Source: Alloascoidea africana
Taxonomy: Eukaryota; Ascomycota; Alloascoideomycetes; Alloascoideales; Alloascoideaceae
Direction of reading: 5' to 3'
DNA: 28,113 nt
NCBI GenBank assembly: GCA_030581615.1
Contig: JAKTTT010000112.1
Coordinates: 1-28,113 of the forward strand
Made by a program: the position numbers and the translations under genes. Positions 9,024 to 18,309 of the stretch are shown one piece after another. Numbering within the stretch: the stretch's first letter is position 1; each line of letters begins with the position of its first letter. A model generated the notes under the pieces. That model was not told where the DNA came from. It ran no database searches and worked only from the letters and a program-made list of their open reading frames with translations.

Positions 9024-10660
9024 CGGAATGCTATTTTGTGCGCTCAAATAGGTATGTGAGCGTTTTTTCATTTCCCTCCACTTCTTCTATAGTTGCGCCA
9101 AGGGCTGTTCCGCAAGCATCTGTTGGGACTAACATAGTGGATGTCTGCAAGTTTGGAAAGACCAGGAAAGGCGGATTGGTGAGTAGCTCCTTGAGTTTTG
9201 TGAAGGCGTTATTTTGCAGCTCGCCCTATTTCTCCTCACCTGAGATGAATAGGTGAAAAGTGACGAGCAATTAAGGAGAAGTTTTTCACAAATCTGCAAT
9301 TGGTTTTCCTAAGGTCAAATCCTCTGCTTGATTTTTCCACCACGAAGAAACCTATACCTTCAGTTTTGTCTTGGGATTGTAGACCCAATTTGATATTTCC
9401 CTGCGACGTTATAGCAGATGGCGATGGGGATGCTGTTTTTGACAGCCAATTCTCCATTTGTCAATGGCTTGAGGAGATTGTTGACACCAAATGTTGACAC
9501 CATTTCCCTGGTTATCAAATTTGTAGTGCATCTTGAATCGATAAAACAGTTGATGAGTTTTCCGTTGATGACAAAAAGAATTTCCAGCAAGTTGTGATTG
9601 GGAACCGTAAGTGCATTACTGTTAACCCCACATTCGAGGTTGTTTACTTGATTTGTTTGTCTATTATTCCAAAGAGCGTTAGAATATGGTCTGGAAGAAT
9701 TTTTTTCCTTTTAATTCAGGGCAATCTTTGAAGTGGTTGTAACCCTTTTTGCAATTGAAACACTTGTCATCTCTTCTCAGGGTTTCGCGTTCTTCATGCG
9801 ATAGTTTAGCAAACATTGGCATGATAACATCTCCGTCTTTATCCGTTGATGGTTAGGGTGGAACGGGGTGATAAGCGTTTGAGCCTCGTGATTTGGGGTA
9901 GAATTAATTTTTGTTCAAGTAAGATTCTTCTACCATTTCTTCGAGATCTATGGCTGTTTCTATAGCCCGTGTCAAGGTTTCGGGCTTTGATGTTCTGGGT
10001 TGAGTTCGGATTTTTGGATCCAACCCTTTCAAGAAAGTACCCAATCCAAATTCATCGGAAACCCAGTTGTCTCCCATCTTTAAAAGGAGGCTTTCAAAAT
10101 TTACCGCGTATTCCGTTACTCCCCTTCTTGGATTATGTCTGAGTCTAGAAAATTCAGCTACCAGAGATTTTCTATGGTGAGGCGGAAAGAAAAGGGCCCT
10201 AAGTTGGTTTTCGACTTTCTCAAAGGTTTCTATTTCTTCCTTTGCCATAAACCATTCGAGCGCTTGACCATCCAGATGCATGCCTGCTAAGATAATTTTG
10301 TCTCCTTCTTCTGTTATTCCCTTGGCTCTGACTCCACGTTTCAATCCGTTGAACCAACTGGTGATTTTGTCGGCGTTTTTGTCTCCTTCATAAAGAGTGA
10401 GTGAGGGGTTGAATCGAAAGGTGGACATTGTTTCAGTGGCAGAAGGAGAAGTAGCAGCAGTAGGGACAATAGAAGAAGTAGTACCAAAGCCAGTTGTGGA
10501 AGTAGAAGCTGCAATAGTATCGCTGTATTCGTCCGATCTTTCTTGGTCTAGGAATCCGACGGCCATTCAGAAATAAGTATAGATTTGACGTATTTGAAAC
10601 AGAGACGAAAGTGGAACTTAGATTAACACGATGTCGCAAGAGATCTACCAAATATGCATT
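8755..10660 (-). mobile_element. Ty3/gypsy LTR-retrotransposon fossil, minus-strand piece (gag, protease, RT/RNase H remnants)
   Basis: Read on the minus strand, the order is gag, a CCHC zinc knuckle (near 9728-9770), a retroviral-type aspartic protease region (near 9480-9590), the thumb end of reverse transcriptase (near 9240-9310), and RNase H with its linker toward integrase (8755-9220). The element is incomplete and broken in several places. Integrase is not seen and no intact LTR pair is evident. Gag before Pol, with RNase H following RT, fits the Ty3/gypsy order. Age is mixed: the coding decay suggests an old copy, while the inverted arms are recent. Confidence 0.85.
9904..10566 (-). 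mobile_element. Ty3/gypsy gag remnant (capsid region)
   Basis: The longest open piece of the fossil, 220 codons, begins with a Thr/Ser/Ala-rich segment. It then has the capsid pattern of Ty3/gypsy gag proteins: FNGLKRGVRAKG, DGQALEWF, LRALFFPPHHR and GVTEYAVNFESLL. The zinc knuckle belonging to this Gag lies downstream near 9728-9770. It looks like part of a dead element and not a domesticated gene, because the pol remnants of the same copy follow it directly. Confidence 0.8.
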
Positions 10661-10881
10661 CTATTGTTGTCACAGGTAAAACTCCAGAAGAACTAAAAAC
10701 AATGGACCCAGGCTTCTCTGACTTTGAAAGAATGTTCAATCTGGCGATTTCACAGCAGATCTACTATTAGATTTAGAGGATGTGATCGAGGAAGAGAAAA
10801 TCAAAGTTTCGTATTATCAAGGACTTTTGACAATCATCGTGCCAACCTCGAATATAGTACCGATTGATTATTGAGCTGCTG
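10654..10881 (+). pseudogene. Short coding-like remnant, unrecognised
   Basis: On the plus strand an ATG at 10654 opens a 38-codon frame (MHSIVVTGKTPEELKTMDPG). Overlapping its end, a second frame reads to a stop at 10881 with a biased, protein-like composition (LLLDLEDVIEEEKIKVSYY, GLLTIIVP). It is opposite in strand to the adjacent gag and might be a host-gene fragment, a two-exon small gene or element sequence. GLLTIIVP recalls the GVLTITVP strand of small heat-shock proteins, but the match is too short to name it. Confidence 0.3.
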
Positions 10882-10945
10882 TTGTGTTCTTTTGATGACT
10901 TTTCTATTAAAAATAGTAGTTTATTTCTAGTTTACACTAAAGATT

Positions 10946-13372
10946 TTATACATAAGCTATCAACCCTCGAACAATCTCTCGGACCTGATAAAATTTGCTA
11001 TCAATTCCGCCCTCAATAACAATGTTTCCTTCATTGATCTTTCTAATTGCAACAACACCATCACATAGTAAAATTCCCTCTCCTTTAAACTCAGCCTTGT
11101 GCCCCATCATTGCCAGCTTTCTTTTCACTTCGGAAAGTCGAATGTCGCCAACGACAAGAGGTTGCGTCCTGATGCTAGTGAGGTTAGCGTTCAAGGGCTC
11201 AAGCACAAAGCTATCATTTGCGATATTGGTTTTCAGCGTATCTTCTTGTTTTTGATCCTCTGATGAATCGTTTGTTTCGTCAACATCCATCTTATCTTCT
11301 TTATCTTTTTTCTCCTCCTCTTCCTCTTCCTCCTGGGTCACTTTTTGGATGGTGCCTGCAACGTGCGAAATTGAGTATCCTCCAGATATCTTTTGCCATT
11401 TTAAAATCTTTCTGAACGACTCTGAAATCTCAAGATTAAACGTCGATGCTTCCGTCTTTGTCTCGATAACTTTGTTAAAAGAAGCTAAGAAAATATCGTC
11501 TTTCGATTCTGTCACATTGGAGAAAACTTTTCGCAAACGCTGTTCTTCTGAATTTTTGTTCTCCTTCGTCTTATTCCCGCCAAGCAAAATCAGTCTTTTA
11601 GGTTGCAGCTGAGGAATGATCATATTAAGTGATCGTTCATCGATTATTCCCTCATAGTCAATAAAACCAATTTCCGCGACAATATTTATTTCCTTGACCT
11701 CTTTTTGTAACTTTAAAGGCGTGTTTTCCCTGTTAAGTACATTCAGTTTGGCAGTATCATCTGTATAGGCAGAGTTTTTCTGTCCACCAATCTTATTCAT
11801 CTGGCTTGAAATTGGAAGCTGCCATAACTTCTTCTCTCCCGGCTTTTGCTGCTTCTCTTGGTCATCGGTTGGTGGTGGTCCCATAATGCTCATGAGATCT
11901 TGTTCCGCTTTGAGAAACTCCTCGTGTTTAATTATCTCGCCATAGTCATCTGTTCTCACTCGTTTCCGCTGAAATGGGAACATCCTGATCCTCGTGTTTC
12001 CGTTTAAAAGATAAATATCATAATTTGTTAAGTAATCTTCCTCAATTCCCCGTTTCGTCTTGTCTATCAGATCGTCATCTGAGTCCGAATCTGACTCGCT
12101 CTCATTGTCCATCAAGGACATGGTCTTTTTAGCCTCTTGAGCTTGCTGCTTCTCAAGCTCTTCTTCAACCTCTTGGTTATACTGAGTCAGTTCGCTACCT
12201 TTCAGCGGCACCTCGGTTGTAAAAGCTAATGTCAACTTTGTAACAGCTTGTTTCTTCTTCTCCCACATTCTGTACAGTTGAGCCCCCAATGTCCCCGCAG
12301 GAGGAACTTCAGTGAGAATAACCTTTGCATTGTCATTACTACTCATCTCTCCAAACAAAAGTCGGGATAACCCAAGTTCCAGAGTTTCGTCAGCTGTGAT
12401 GATAACTTTGGGCCTATCCTTGTACCTATTCAGCTCTTCGATCTTCGAAACCACTTTTATGCATTTATTGAAAGAGGACTTTCCCATGGTCTCCCATTCT
12501 TTCTCTATGTTTGGAGACATCCATTCGATCATCGAAGACGCATAGTTCAGCGTTCGATTTGCCATGTGAGATAAGCAAAGCAATGGAACCTCCTTAATGT
12601 TCGCCTTGTACCAGTGATTATCCAAAATGTGACAAATCTCCAACATTCTCCCGCCTATGGAGGTTGGCAGGATAACTGTGCCCTTATTATCCAGTGTATC
12701 CATTACCGCATTAATTAACAGGTCGGCCTTGCCCCGTTGTCCCGTTTTCGTGTTGAGTATGAGCGCAGACGGCTTTACAAAGTTCCTATGAATCGTGCCA
12801 TCAGGTTGTAAGATGGAAGAACCTTTTAAAAACGTATCCTTTGAATGGTTAAAGTCAACACTGTAAACAACCGTTTCTTGCTCTCTTTGTAAATGCCAAA
12901 TAGTACCACCTAACGAGTGTCCTGCGTTATATCCAGTGATGACCAATTCGCCAAAGGTCAGAGATTCGGAGTATTTTAATGGAGAAATCTTGTCAAAATA
13001 GCTTTCTATCTCTTGCACCGAAATTTCACGGCTCTTCAAAGGTCCAACCAAACCACCACTGCGATACATCTCCATCGTAATCATCCTGCCCATGTTGATT
13101 ACAGGAAGAGTCGCGTAGACAGGAACCTGCGCAAAATCAGGATATTTGTAACATAGATATGCATATGCTCCCAAATGTGAAACAGTGGGATGTGTTAGGA
13201 GAATAAGGTCTATTCTGGTAGATGACGACTGGATAACCGACTCTAAGCCCTGTAGCAATTGTGGAGATAACTTTCTATCCCATCCAAGATCTATGAGCAC
13301 ATTGTTCGATTGGAATGTCAGCAGAACCTGATAAAAGCTCGGATCTGGCGACAGCGACTTGAACAATACCAT
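10946..13372 (-). CDS. CFT2: Cleavage and polyadenylation factor subunit 2 (CPSF100 / Cft2)
   Basis: Nuclear subunit of the cleavage and polyadenylation factor that processes pre-mRNA 3' ends. The 808 residues begin with a metallo-beta-lactamase fold (LIDLGWD at 27; LLTHPTVSHLGAYAYL from 58). The zinc-binding HxHxDH of the active nuclease CPSF73/Ysh1 is degenerate here, as expected for the inactive CPSF100 partner. A beta-CASP region follows (about 230-420, with VILPTSIGGRMLEI and VIITADETLELG). An acidic stretch precedes FPFQRKRVRTDDYGEIIKHE, a CPSF100 hallmark. A second acidic tract (EEEEEEEKKDKED) leads into the C-terminal domain GDIRLSEVKRKL...GIDSKFYQVREIVRGLI. Length suits the family and no intron is needed. 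A tRNA-Val gene lies 116 bp upstream on the same strand. Confidence 0.94.
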   Translation of the reverse strand: MVLFKSLSPDPSFYQVLLTFQSNNVLIDLGWDRKLSPQLLQGLESVIQSSSTRIDLILLTHPTVSHLGAYAYLCYKYPDFAQVPVYATLPVINMGRMITMEMYRSGGLVGPLKSREISVQEIESYFDKISPLKYSESLTFGELVITGYNAGHSLGGTIWHLQREQETVVYSVDFNHSKDTFLKGSSILQPDGTIHRNFVKPSALILNTKTGQRGKADLLINAVMDTLDNKGTVILPTSIGGRMLEICHILDNHWYKANIKEVPLLCLSHMANRTLNYASSMIEWMSPNIEKEWETMGKSSFNKCIKVVSKIEELNRYKDRPKVIITADETLELGLSRLLFGEMSSNDNAKVILTEVPPAGTLGAQLYRMWEKKKQAVTKLTLAFTTEVPLKGSELTQYNQEVEEELEKQQAQEAKKTMSLMDNESESDSDSDDDLIDKTKRGIEEDYLTNYDIYLLNGNTRIRMFPFQRKRVRTDDYGEIIKHEEFLKAEQDLMSIMGPPPTDDQEKQQKPGEKKLWQLPISSQMNKIGGQKNSAYTDDTAKLNVLNRENTPLKLQKEVKEINIVAEIGFIDYEGIIDERSLNMIIPQLQPKRLILLGGNKTKENKNSEEQRLRKVFSNVTESKDDIFLASFNKVIETKTEASTFNLEISESFRKILKWQKISGGYSISHVAGTIQKVTQEEEEEEEKKDKEDKMDVDETNDSSEDQKQEDTLKTNIANDSFVLEPLNANLTSIRTQPLVVGDIRLSEVKRKLAMMGHKAEFKGEGILLCDGVVAIRKINEGNIVIEGGIDSKFYQVREIVRGLIAYV

Positions 13373-13488
13373 CGGACTCTATTCGTTCACTTCTGGTAGC
13401 CTCCAAGTCCATATATCCAGGTGATGGAGGTCTTCTTCTCGACACTCTCAAGTGTTACCCGGAAAACGATGGAAAAAAGATTTAAAAA

Positions 13489-13562
13489 TGATTCGACCCA
13501 GGATCGAACTGGGGACGTTCTGCGTGTTAAGCAGATGCCATAACCAACTAGACCATCGAACC
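13489..13562 (-). tRNA. tRNA-Val(AAC)
   Basis: The reverse complement folds as a 74-nt cloverleaf: acceptor GGTTCGA with TCGAATC, a TAGTTGGTTA D-loop, anticodon loop TTAACAC giving AAC, and T arm CCCAG-TTCGATC-CTGGG. The A box (TGGTCTAGTTGG) and B box (GTTCGATCC) are intact, there is no intron, and it closely resembles yeast tRNA-Val(AAC). T5 and T6 runs directly downstream are Pol III terminators lying in the 5' flank of CFT2. Confidence 0.96.
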
Positions 13563-13890
13563 TATGCTTGAAGATGTGAAAAGGCTCGGTTTTCTGGGAG
13601 GTAATGCTATTAAGTTCTGAATATGTTCTTTATTCTTGTCCTGTTCTGCTGGAGGGAACCTCCCTCTAAATAGTTCTATGCAAATTAAAAATAACAGCAG
13701 TACCGAATGATCTCTAAAAGACAGATTTAAGCTTAAAGACAGAAAAAGAAAGTAAAAAGTAAACAAAATAAAAAAAAGGTGGCATCATTCATGGAATTTT
13801 TCATCTGATTCCATGGGCCCGGCCCTGGCGGTTCTCTTACAGACACTTTTAATAACAATCGGACTGAGGTCCATTGTTATTAAATTTGTT

Positions 13891-13921
13891 GTTCTGGGTT
13901 CTGGTTCTGGTTCTGGTTCTA
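13891..13921. repeat. (GGTTCT)n microsatellite
   Basis: Four to five GGTTCT units. They make the overlapping frames on both strands look Ser/Gly-rich or Glu/Pro-rich, which is repeat translation and not a gene. Confidence 0.85.
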
Positions 13922-14108
13922 GACGATTCAAGTGGAGATTCTTCAGAAAATTAAGTAATGCTGGCTTTAATGAAAAATGGTCCAAACGGAATTTTATTGA
14001 AGAAACTGGAAAAATCTTTGGGTTATGGTATTGCATCCTTGACGAGGACACATTTGTAGATTGTGCGTCGGTAGTTTCCTGATTGACTACCAGTAAAAGT
14101 AGCCTTGG

Positions 14109-14147
14109 TTCAAGAGTTCATGACTGAGGTTCTGTTCTCTTACAGAC
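14109..14147 (-). mobile_element. LTR terminus fragment of the TGTAAGAG family
   Basis: On the minus strand this starts TGTAAGAGAACAGAACCTC and continues with a close match, over about 35 bp, to the 5' ends of the LTR-like units at 27401 and 27597. The next five bases on the plus strand are GACAT, similar to the GAGAT spacer of that array. It is only a fragment of an element and looks old. Confidence 0.6.
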
Positions 14148-14823
14148 ATTCCGAGAGTAATGGCTTTCCTTATAAATTAGGCCCGATTCGTAGACCTCAA
14201 AAATTCTCCAGTCTTCTATCTAGTTTTCCTTTTCGTCTTCTTCCCCTGAATCTGAACCCTGTGTCCTTTACCTGCTCACACTGATAGTTAGAGAACCTGC
14301 TCACAAGCTAGACCTCTTTCATCTGGTAGGCATGCAGTGTGACGGTTCCAGAGGAGACATTAAATTTTGGCGTTTATTATACCAACATTAAGATTCATGT
14401 TATTACGAAAATCTACTGAAATGCGTTTGTGATTTAAAGACCTTCATGGCGCTTTGCAGATATCTCTATGATTAAAGGTACACAGGAAAGTTCAAGTTAA
14501 AAATTGGAAATCTCAATTGTAAGGGTTCGGGGAGCTATACGTTCACAGTTCACACACTTTCTTGATGATAGTTATTGCTATGCAGGAACTAGGCTATTTA
14601 TATAGAGGATGACTCGGCTAAAGCCGGGATGCCGTGAGGCAGGGGCATCCGTATCCTAACAAAAAGAATACTCTTGGCGTTGATTTCTTGGAAAAAACAA
14701 GGCTTTGAATCCGTTTGTAGATTTTATCCCTAGTAGTGATTTCCAGATATTTCCAAAAAAAAGATAGTTTACAATGTCTTAGGCCTTTCATCTCTTCAAA
14801 GCAGTCTATTATCTCATCAGCTA

Positions 14824-15652
14824 TTAGTTTCCAATCAAAATTCTCCTCAATCTGTTGAAACTGTCTCTACCAAACTCGTGCCAGGCCCTCCAATCGGTTG
14901 TAAATCCCTGAATTCGCCAATATTTTCCAGGAATAACGTCTCTTGTAATAAGAATCCCAATTGTCCATCCTATCCAAGCGCTCACCAATCCACTGAATAA
15001 CTGTCTTGAAGTTGCAAGTTGAAACGCAACAACAAAAACGAATATACGGTCTGTCAATACAATCTTTGATGATGCATCTAGGCCTTTAATTTCAAACTTG
15101 TATATGCCAGGAACCAGATCGTGGTAATGGACTAAAAGGGCAAAAAGGAGGGAAGTTGGTCCAGCGTGCATCGTCAGCGATGGCAACAAAGAAAAAGCCT
15201 CAAATATGATTAAGACTATCAAAGTTGCAGCTATTACATAGGCGTAGCATATTGTCATAAATGACTACAAATTTCTCTGGTATTAGTCAATGTCTTTCAA
15301 CCCAGATGCTGCGATCTGGCTTACCAAAAACTGTCTTGTTCCAAGTAGTCGCTCAAGAATTCTGTAGTTGTAGATCAAGAGCGTTCCAAACATAACTTCA
15401 GACTGATTTGAATAGCATAGCTGCCATATAAAGAGCCTCCACCACTGATCTGTTGAGGATGCGTTAGCTTGGTTTTGCAAATTGTAACTGTCATCAGTCC
15501 TTACGCCATTGCCAGATATGAGGTGTCAGGCGGAGCTCAAACCAATATTTGGCACCTGCTATGGAAATCAATATCGGTAGCACTACTGATATGCTACAAA
15601 GAAATTTCGAGACCGGGGTGTTTGCAAAGCCCCTTGGAGTTGGGACAAACAT
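14824..15652 (-). CDS. DSC2: Dsc2/UBAC2-like rhomboid pseudoprotease, three exons
   Basis: Exons: 15505-15652, 15325-15449 and 14824-15264, giving 237 residues. Intron 1 (15450-15504) runs GTAAGG, branch GCTAACG, CAACAG; intron 2 (15265-15324) runs GTAAGC, branch GACTAAT, TTGTAG. Joining them yields TPHIWQW-HQWWRLFIWQLCY and LLGTRQFL-SFM, matching the HQWWRL core of UBAC2/Dsc2 proteins. Later, HAGPTSLLFALLVHYHDLVP is the family's rhomboid-like segment, without a protease dyad. In yeasts Dsc2 belongs to the Dsc E3 ligase complex of Golgi and endosomes, which degrades orphan membrane proteins. About five or six membrane segments are visible. The C-terminal UBA domain common in the family is not seen and no downstream exon for it is evident. 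An out-of-frame ATG lies 4 bp before the chosen start. Symbol assigned by family resemblance. Confidence 0.7.
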
Positions 15653-15700
15653 GGCATTGATGATAAGAGAAGGGAGTGTGGGGAGGAAAGGCGAGACTTA
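15653..15700. promoter_or_regulatory. Very short bidirectional promoter between DSC2-like and PEX8
   Basis: Only 48 bp separate the two start codons if the first in-frame ATG of PEX8 is used, or 120 bp if translation starts at Met25. No TATA box is apparent. Promoter elements must overlap transcribed or coding sequence of one or both genes. Confidence 0.5.
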
Positions 15701-17875
15701 ATGGGAGGCTGGCACACCATCGACATTTGCATTCGGATTATCAACAAACAAGTTCTCACCACCAGCAAAAACATGGGTATAGAACCAAGGGCAAAGGCTC
15801 CTTCAATCTTGACACTGGCTCGGGAACAGCTAGATGACTTGTTGGTGAATTTGCACAAGGAAAAGTCCTCTTACTCTTTCACACAGTAAGTTCAGGCCCA
15901 TTTTTCAGTTTAATGTTGTTTTGTTCAACCTAACCTAAATAAATTCCCAAACCATTCAGATTACTCCAAAGATTTGCATACATTCTGCCGACACTCAAAA
16001 ATGAAAAAAACGTAGTACTGCTTGTGTCTGTTTGTTTAAAGAGTAAACATGTCATTGGCGAGAATTTGGAGCTCAGCACTCTTTACTTGGTAGCAGAAGC
16101 CTTCAGGGCAGCTTTCAACAGAAAGCATTCAATTTCAATGCCCACTTTACCTATTGATCGCTTTTATATTTGTGTCCTTCACGGTTTGGGACTAGTCAAT
16201 CCAAAGTGGAAAAGAACTCTAGCGCTTACTGGAATTATCATGTCGGATTTCTTTACAGATGCAAATCCGCAAGCAAATAATGTGTCTATTGTTGAAGCTT
16301 CACAAATGTTGGCCGATTGTGCTCACGATGTTTTGGTAGAACCCCAGGCGCCTTCAAAGTCATCAAGTGAGATTGGGGCTCTTATCTTATTCTCTCTAGG
16401 GTACTCTTTTCCTCGACTGCCTACAAAGATTAAAAAGTCCCTGCCATCTAAATTCATCTTAGAAAAGCAGATCAATTTGATATTTTTCACCCAAGGCAAT
16501 GGTCTAGATGGAGGGAAATTTCTCTCGTCAACCCAGGGAACAAAAGAGGGCGTGGATTCAAAACTCAAGCAGCCAATTCTTGCTCATTTGAATTCAATGT
16601 CATTTATGGTACAATATTTGGTTTCTGAATCCAAAGAGTATTATACAGAGATGTCCACTTCTCTAGATCGGTAAGCTTTTTCTAGAATTTTGAGCCTTAA
16701 AAAATCGAAACTAATATGTTTGAACAAGTCTTTTGATATTTGCACAAACTTTGGAATCTGATTTCATGGCAAATCTGAATAAAATGCCCAACTTGCAAAC
16801 CAACGAAAACTGCTGGAAGTTATTGAAACTGTCTGCCTTTGCCTTGACTGTTATTCTTCAAGGATTTATCTCTTACTCACTTCATGCAAAACGCCAAGTT
16901 GTTTTAAAATCTTTTCCAGAACTTTATCTCAAAGCGCTTGAAATTCTTTTCCATATTTATTTCGTCATAGATAGGATTGGAACTGGTGGTTTCTCAGCTT
17001 ACAACTTTGTTTACTACACTGCTGTGGATGGATTACTGGAGACGTCTGTTTCACGAGGCGAACAACTAGCAAAACTCCTGTTGTCTAATTTCAAACGATC
17101 AGATGTTGCTGTTAACTTTGTGGAACAATCCAAAACACTCTTCATTTTGGATTTTCTAGAGCACTTGGTCCAGTTGTCTTCGCAAGAGTTCACAGGAGCA
17201 GTTATAATGCCAATTGCGAATTCGTTAATTGTCCCACCAAGAGCCGAAGAAAACAGTAATCCCAAATTAAGGAACATTATGGAATCCGCGCACAGTGTAA
17301 TTTTGGCTGCTCTTTCCTCACCTCAGAATGCATCGGTCAATGCAAAACTTGTACGACCATACACTAACACTGTACTCAAACTATTCCCAGAAACACTCTC
17401 TGTGGATCAGTTCATTTTCGCGATTGAATCAATTTCTAAAGCTGTGAATCCGCCATCTCCTATCTACAAAGTTGACCCCACTCTTTGTAAATTTGTTATG
17501 GCAAAGTTGTTTAGAAAAGGGGTGATGACAGAACGTGGCATCGCTATCCGTCTTCATCCAGGCGCTGGGCCAAAATCAGAGAAAGAAAGCAAAAAGAGTG
17601 AATCTAGCTTAAATCCTCCTACCGTGAGTACGACTATTATTGCTGCTTTGATCAATACGCTACCGTATGTTGAAGCAGAGCATTTAGAGCGTTGGCTCCA
17701 CAATATATGGTCCATTTACGGGAATTCAGACAGAACCAATCCGAAGCATTTACTGGAGTTGGCGTTTATCAAGGCCGAGCTATGGAGATCAATATCTTCC
17801 AAGTTTGATATGCACAGGGCTAATATTGGAATTAAATGGTGGTATGAAAATGTTCAAGTGCGACCCAAGTTATAG
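15701..17875 (+). CDS. PEX8: Peroxin PEX8, intraperoxisomal import factor, three exons
   Basis: Exons 15701-15885, 15960-16670 and 16729-17875 give 680 residues. Intron 1 is GTAAGT, CTAAC, CATTCAG; intron 2 is GTAAGC, ACTAATA, ACAAG. The joins read SFTQ-LLQRFAYILPTLK and TSLDR-LLIFAQTLESDF. Pex8 sits on the lumenal face of the peroxisomal membrane and links the docking and RING complexes during matrix-protein import. Family signatures are LPIDRFYICVLHGL, VIDRIGTGGFSAYNFVY (compare QKIGTVGFPSYDYVY in S. cerevisiae), HLERWLHNIW and the end IKWWYENVQVRPKL. The last three residues, PKL, resemble a PTS1 signal, as expected since Pex8 proteins often end in SKL or AKL. Length is near that of other non-Saccharomyces Pex8 proteins. 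Met25 (15773) is an alternative start. Confidence 0.88.
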
Positions 17876-18309
17876 AACTACTGTCTAGGAAAGATGTTAC
17901 TTAATGAAATGTAGCGTAATAGCGGATCTGGCTTGATTGATATCAAATCTTAGCTGAAATGACGCTTGTTAGCAAAGAATTAAATAGCTTTTCTCTTACA
18001 AACAGATCAAAACCTGCTTAATGCAGAAAAATTATGCTCTAAAAATTTGGTTTTAAGATCAAGATTTCTTCAAAAAGCTGTATAGGTGCTATTGAAATAC
18101 ACAAACTGGATAAATCCAAAGGCCACCACCACAAAGAAAAGGGCATGAACTTCCTTCAATATGAGTTTCAATGCCTTTGAAATAACCAGTCTGTGTATGC
18201 GGTATTTGTATGTAACACTATTTGTATATAACGTAGAGAAAGAATAATGCAGCAACACCAGTAAAACATTAAAATGAAGCCCAAAGTAAAAGCAGTCGAT
18301 ATCAACTAT
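17876..18309. other. Convergent 3' flank between PEX8 and the MFS gene
   Basis: AT-rich spacer. On the minus strand, 18070-18200 reads as a hydrophobic peptide tail (KALKLILKEVHALFFVVVAF) preceded by CACAG, which could be a 3' splice site. It has no in-frame ATG and no clear first exon, so it may be an orphan exon or chance. Nothing else is visible. Confidence 0.4.

Larger units (their letters stand above)
13563..14823. other. Gene-free interval with LTR-like fragments
   Basis: No convincing gene. Two CTCTTACA ends (13834-13841 and about 14140-14147) match the termini of the LTR array at the right end. From 14109 to 14147 the sequence resembles the reverse complement of the start of the array units (TGTAAGAGAACAGAACCTC). 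A TATA-like CTTATAAATT followed by CT-rich DNA lies at about 14170-14270. At 14518 a TGTAAGGGTTCGGGG start with TTTATATAG near 14600 may begin another LTR; CCTAACA at 14661 could end it, but flanking duplications do not match. Confidence 0.45.

Noticed and set aside
10630-10660. A tRNA primer-binding site and 5' LTR boundary for the Ty3/gypsy fossil
   Set aside because: A TGG on the minus strand follows a possible CA end, but I could not match it to a specific tRNA or find the other LTR.
13785-14082. Overlapping frames of 88-89 codons on both strands
   Set aside because: Both are driven by the GGTTCT repeat and lie over LTR-like sequence; no domain is visible.
15583-15858. 91-codon minus-strand frame overlapping the DSC2-PEX8 start region
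   Set aside because: It shadows the PEX8 first exon and DSC2 first exon in another frame; the spliced models explain the region better.
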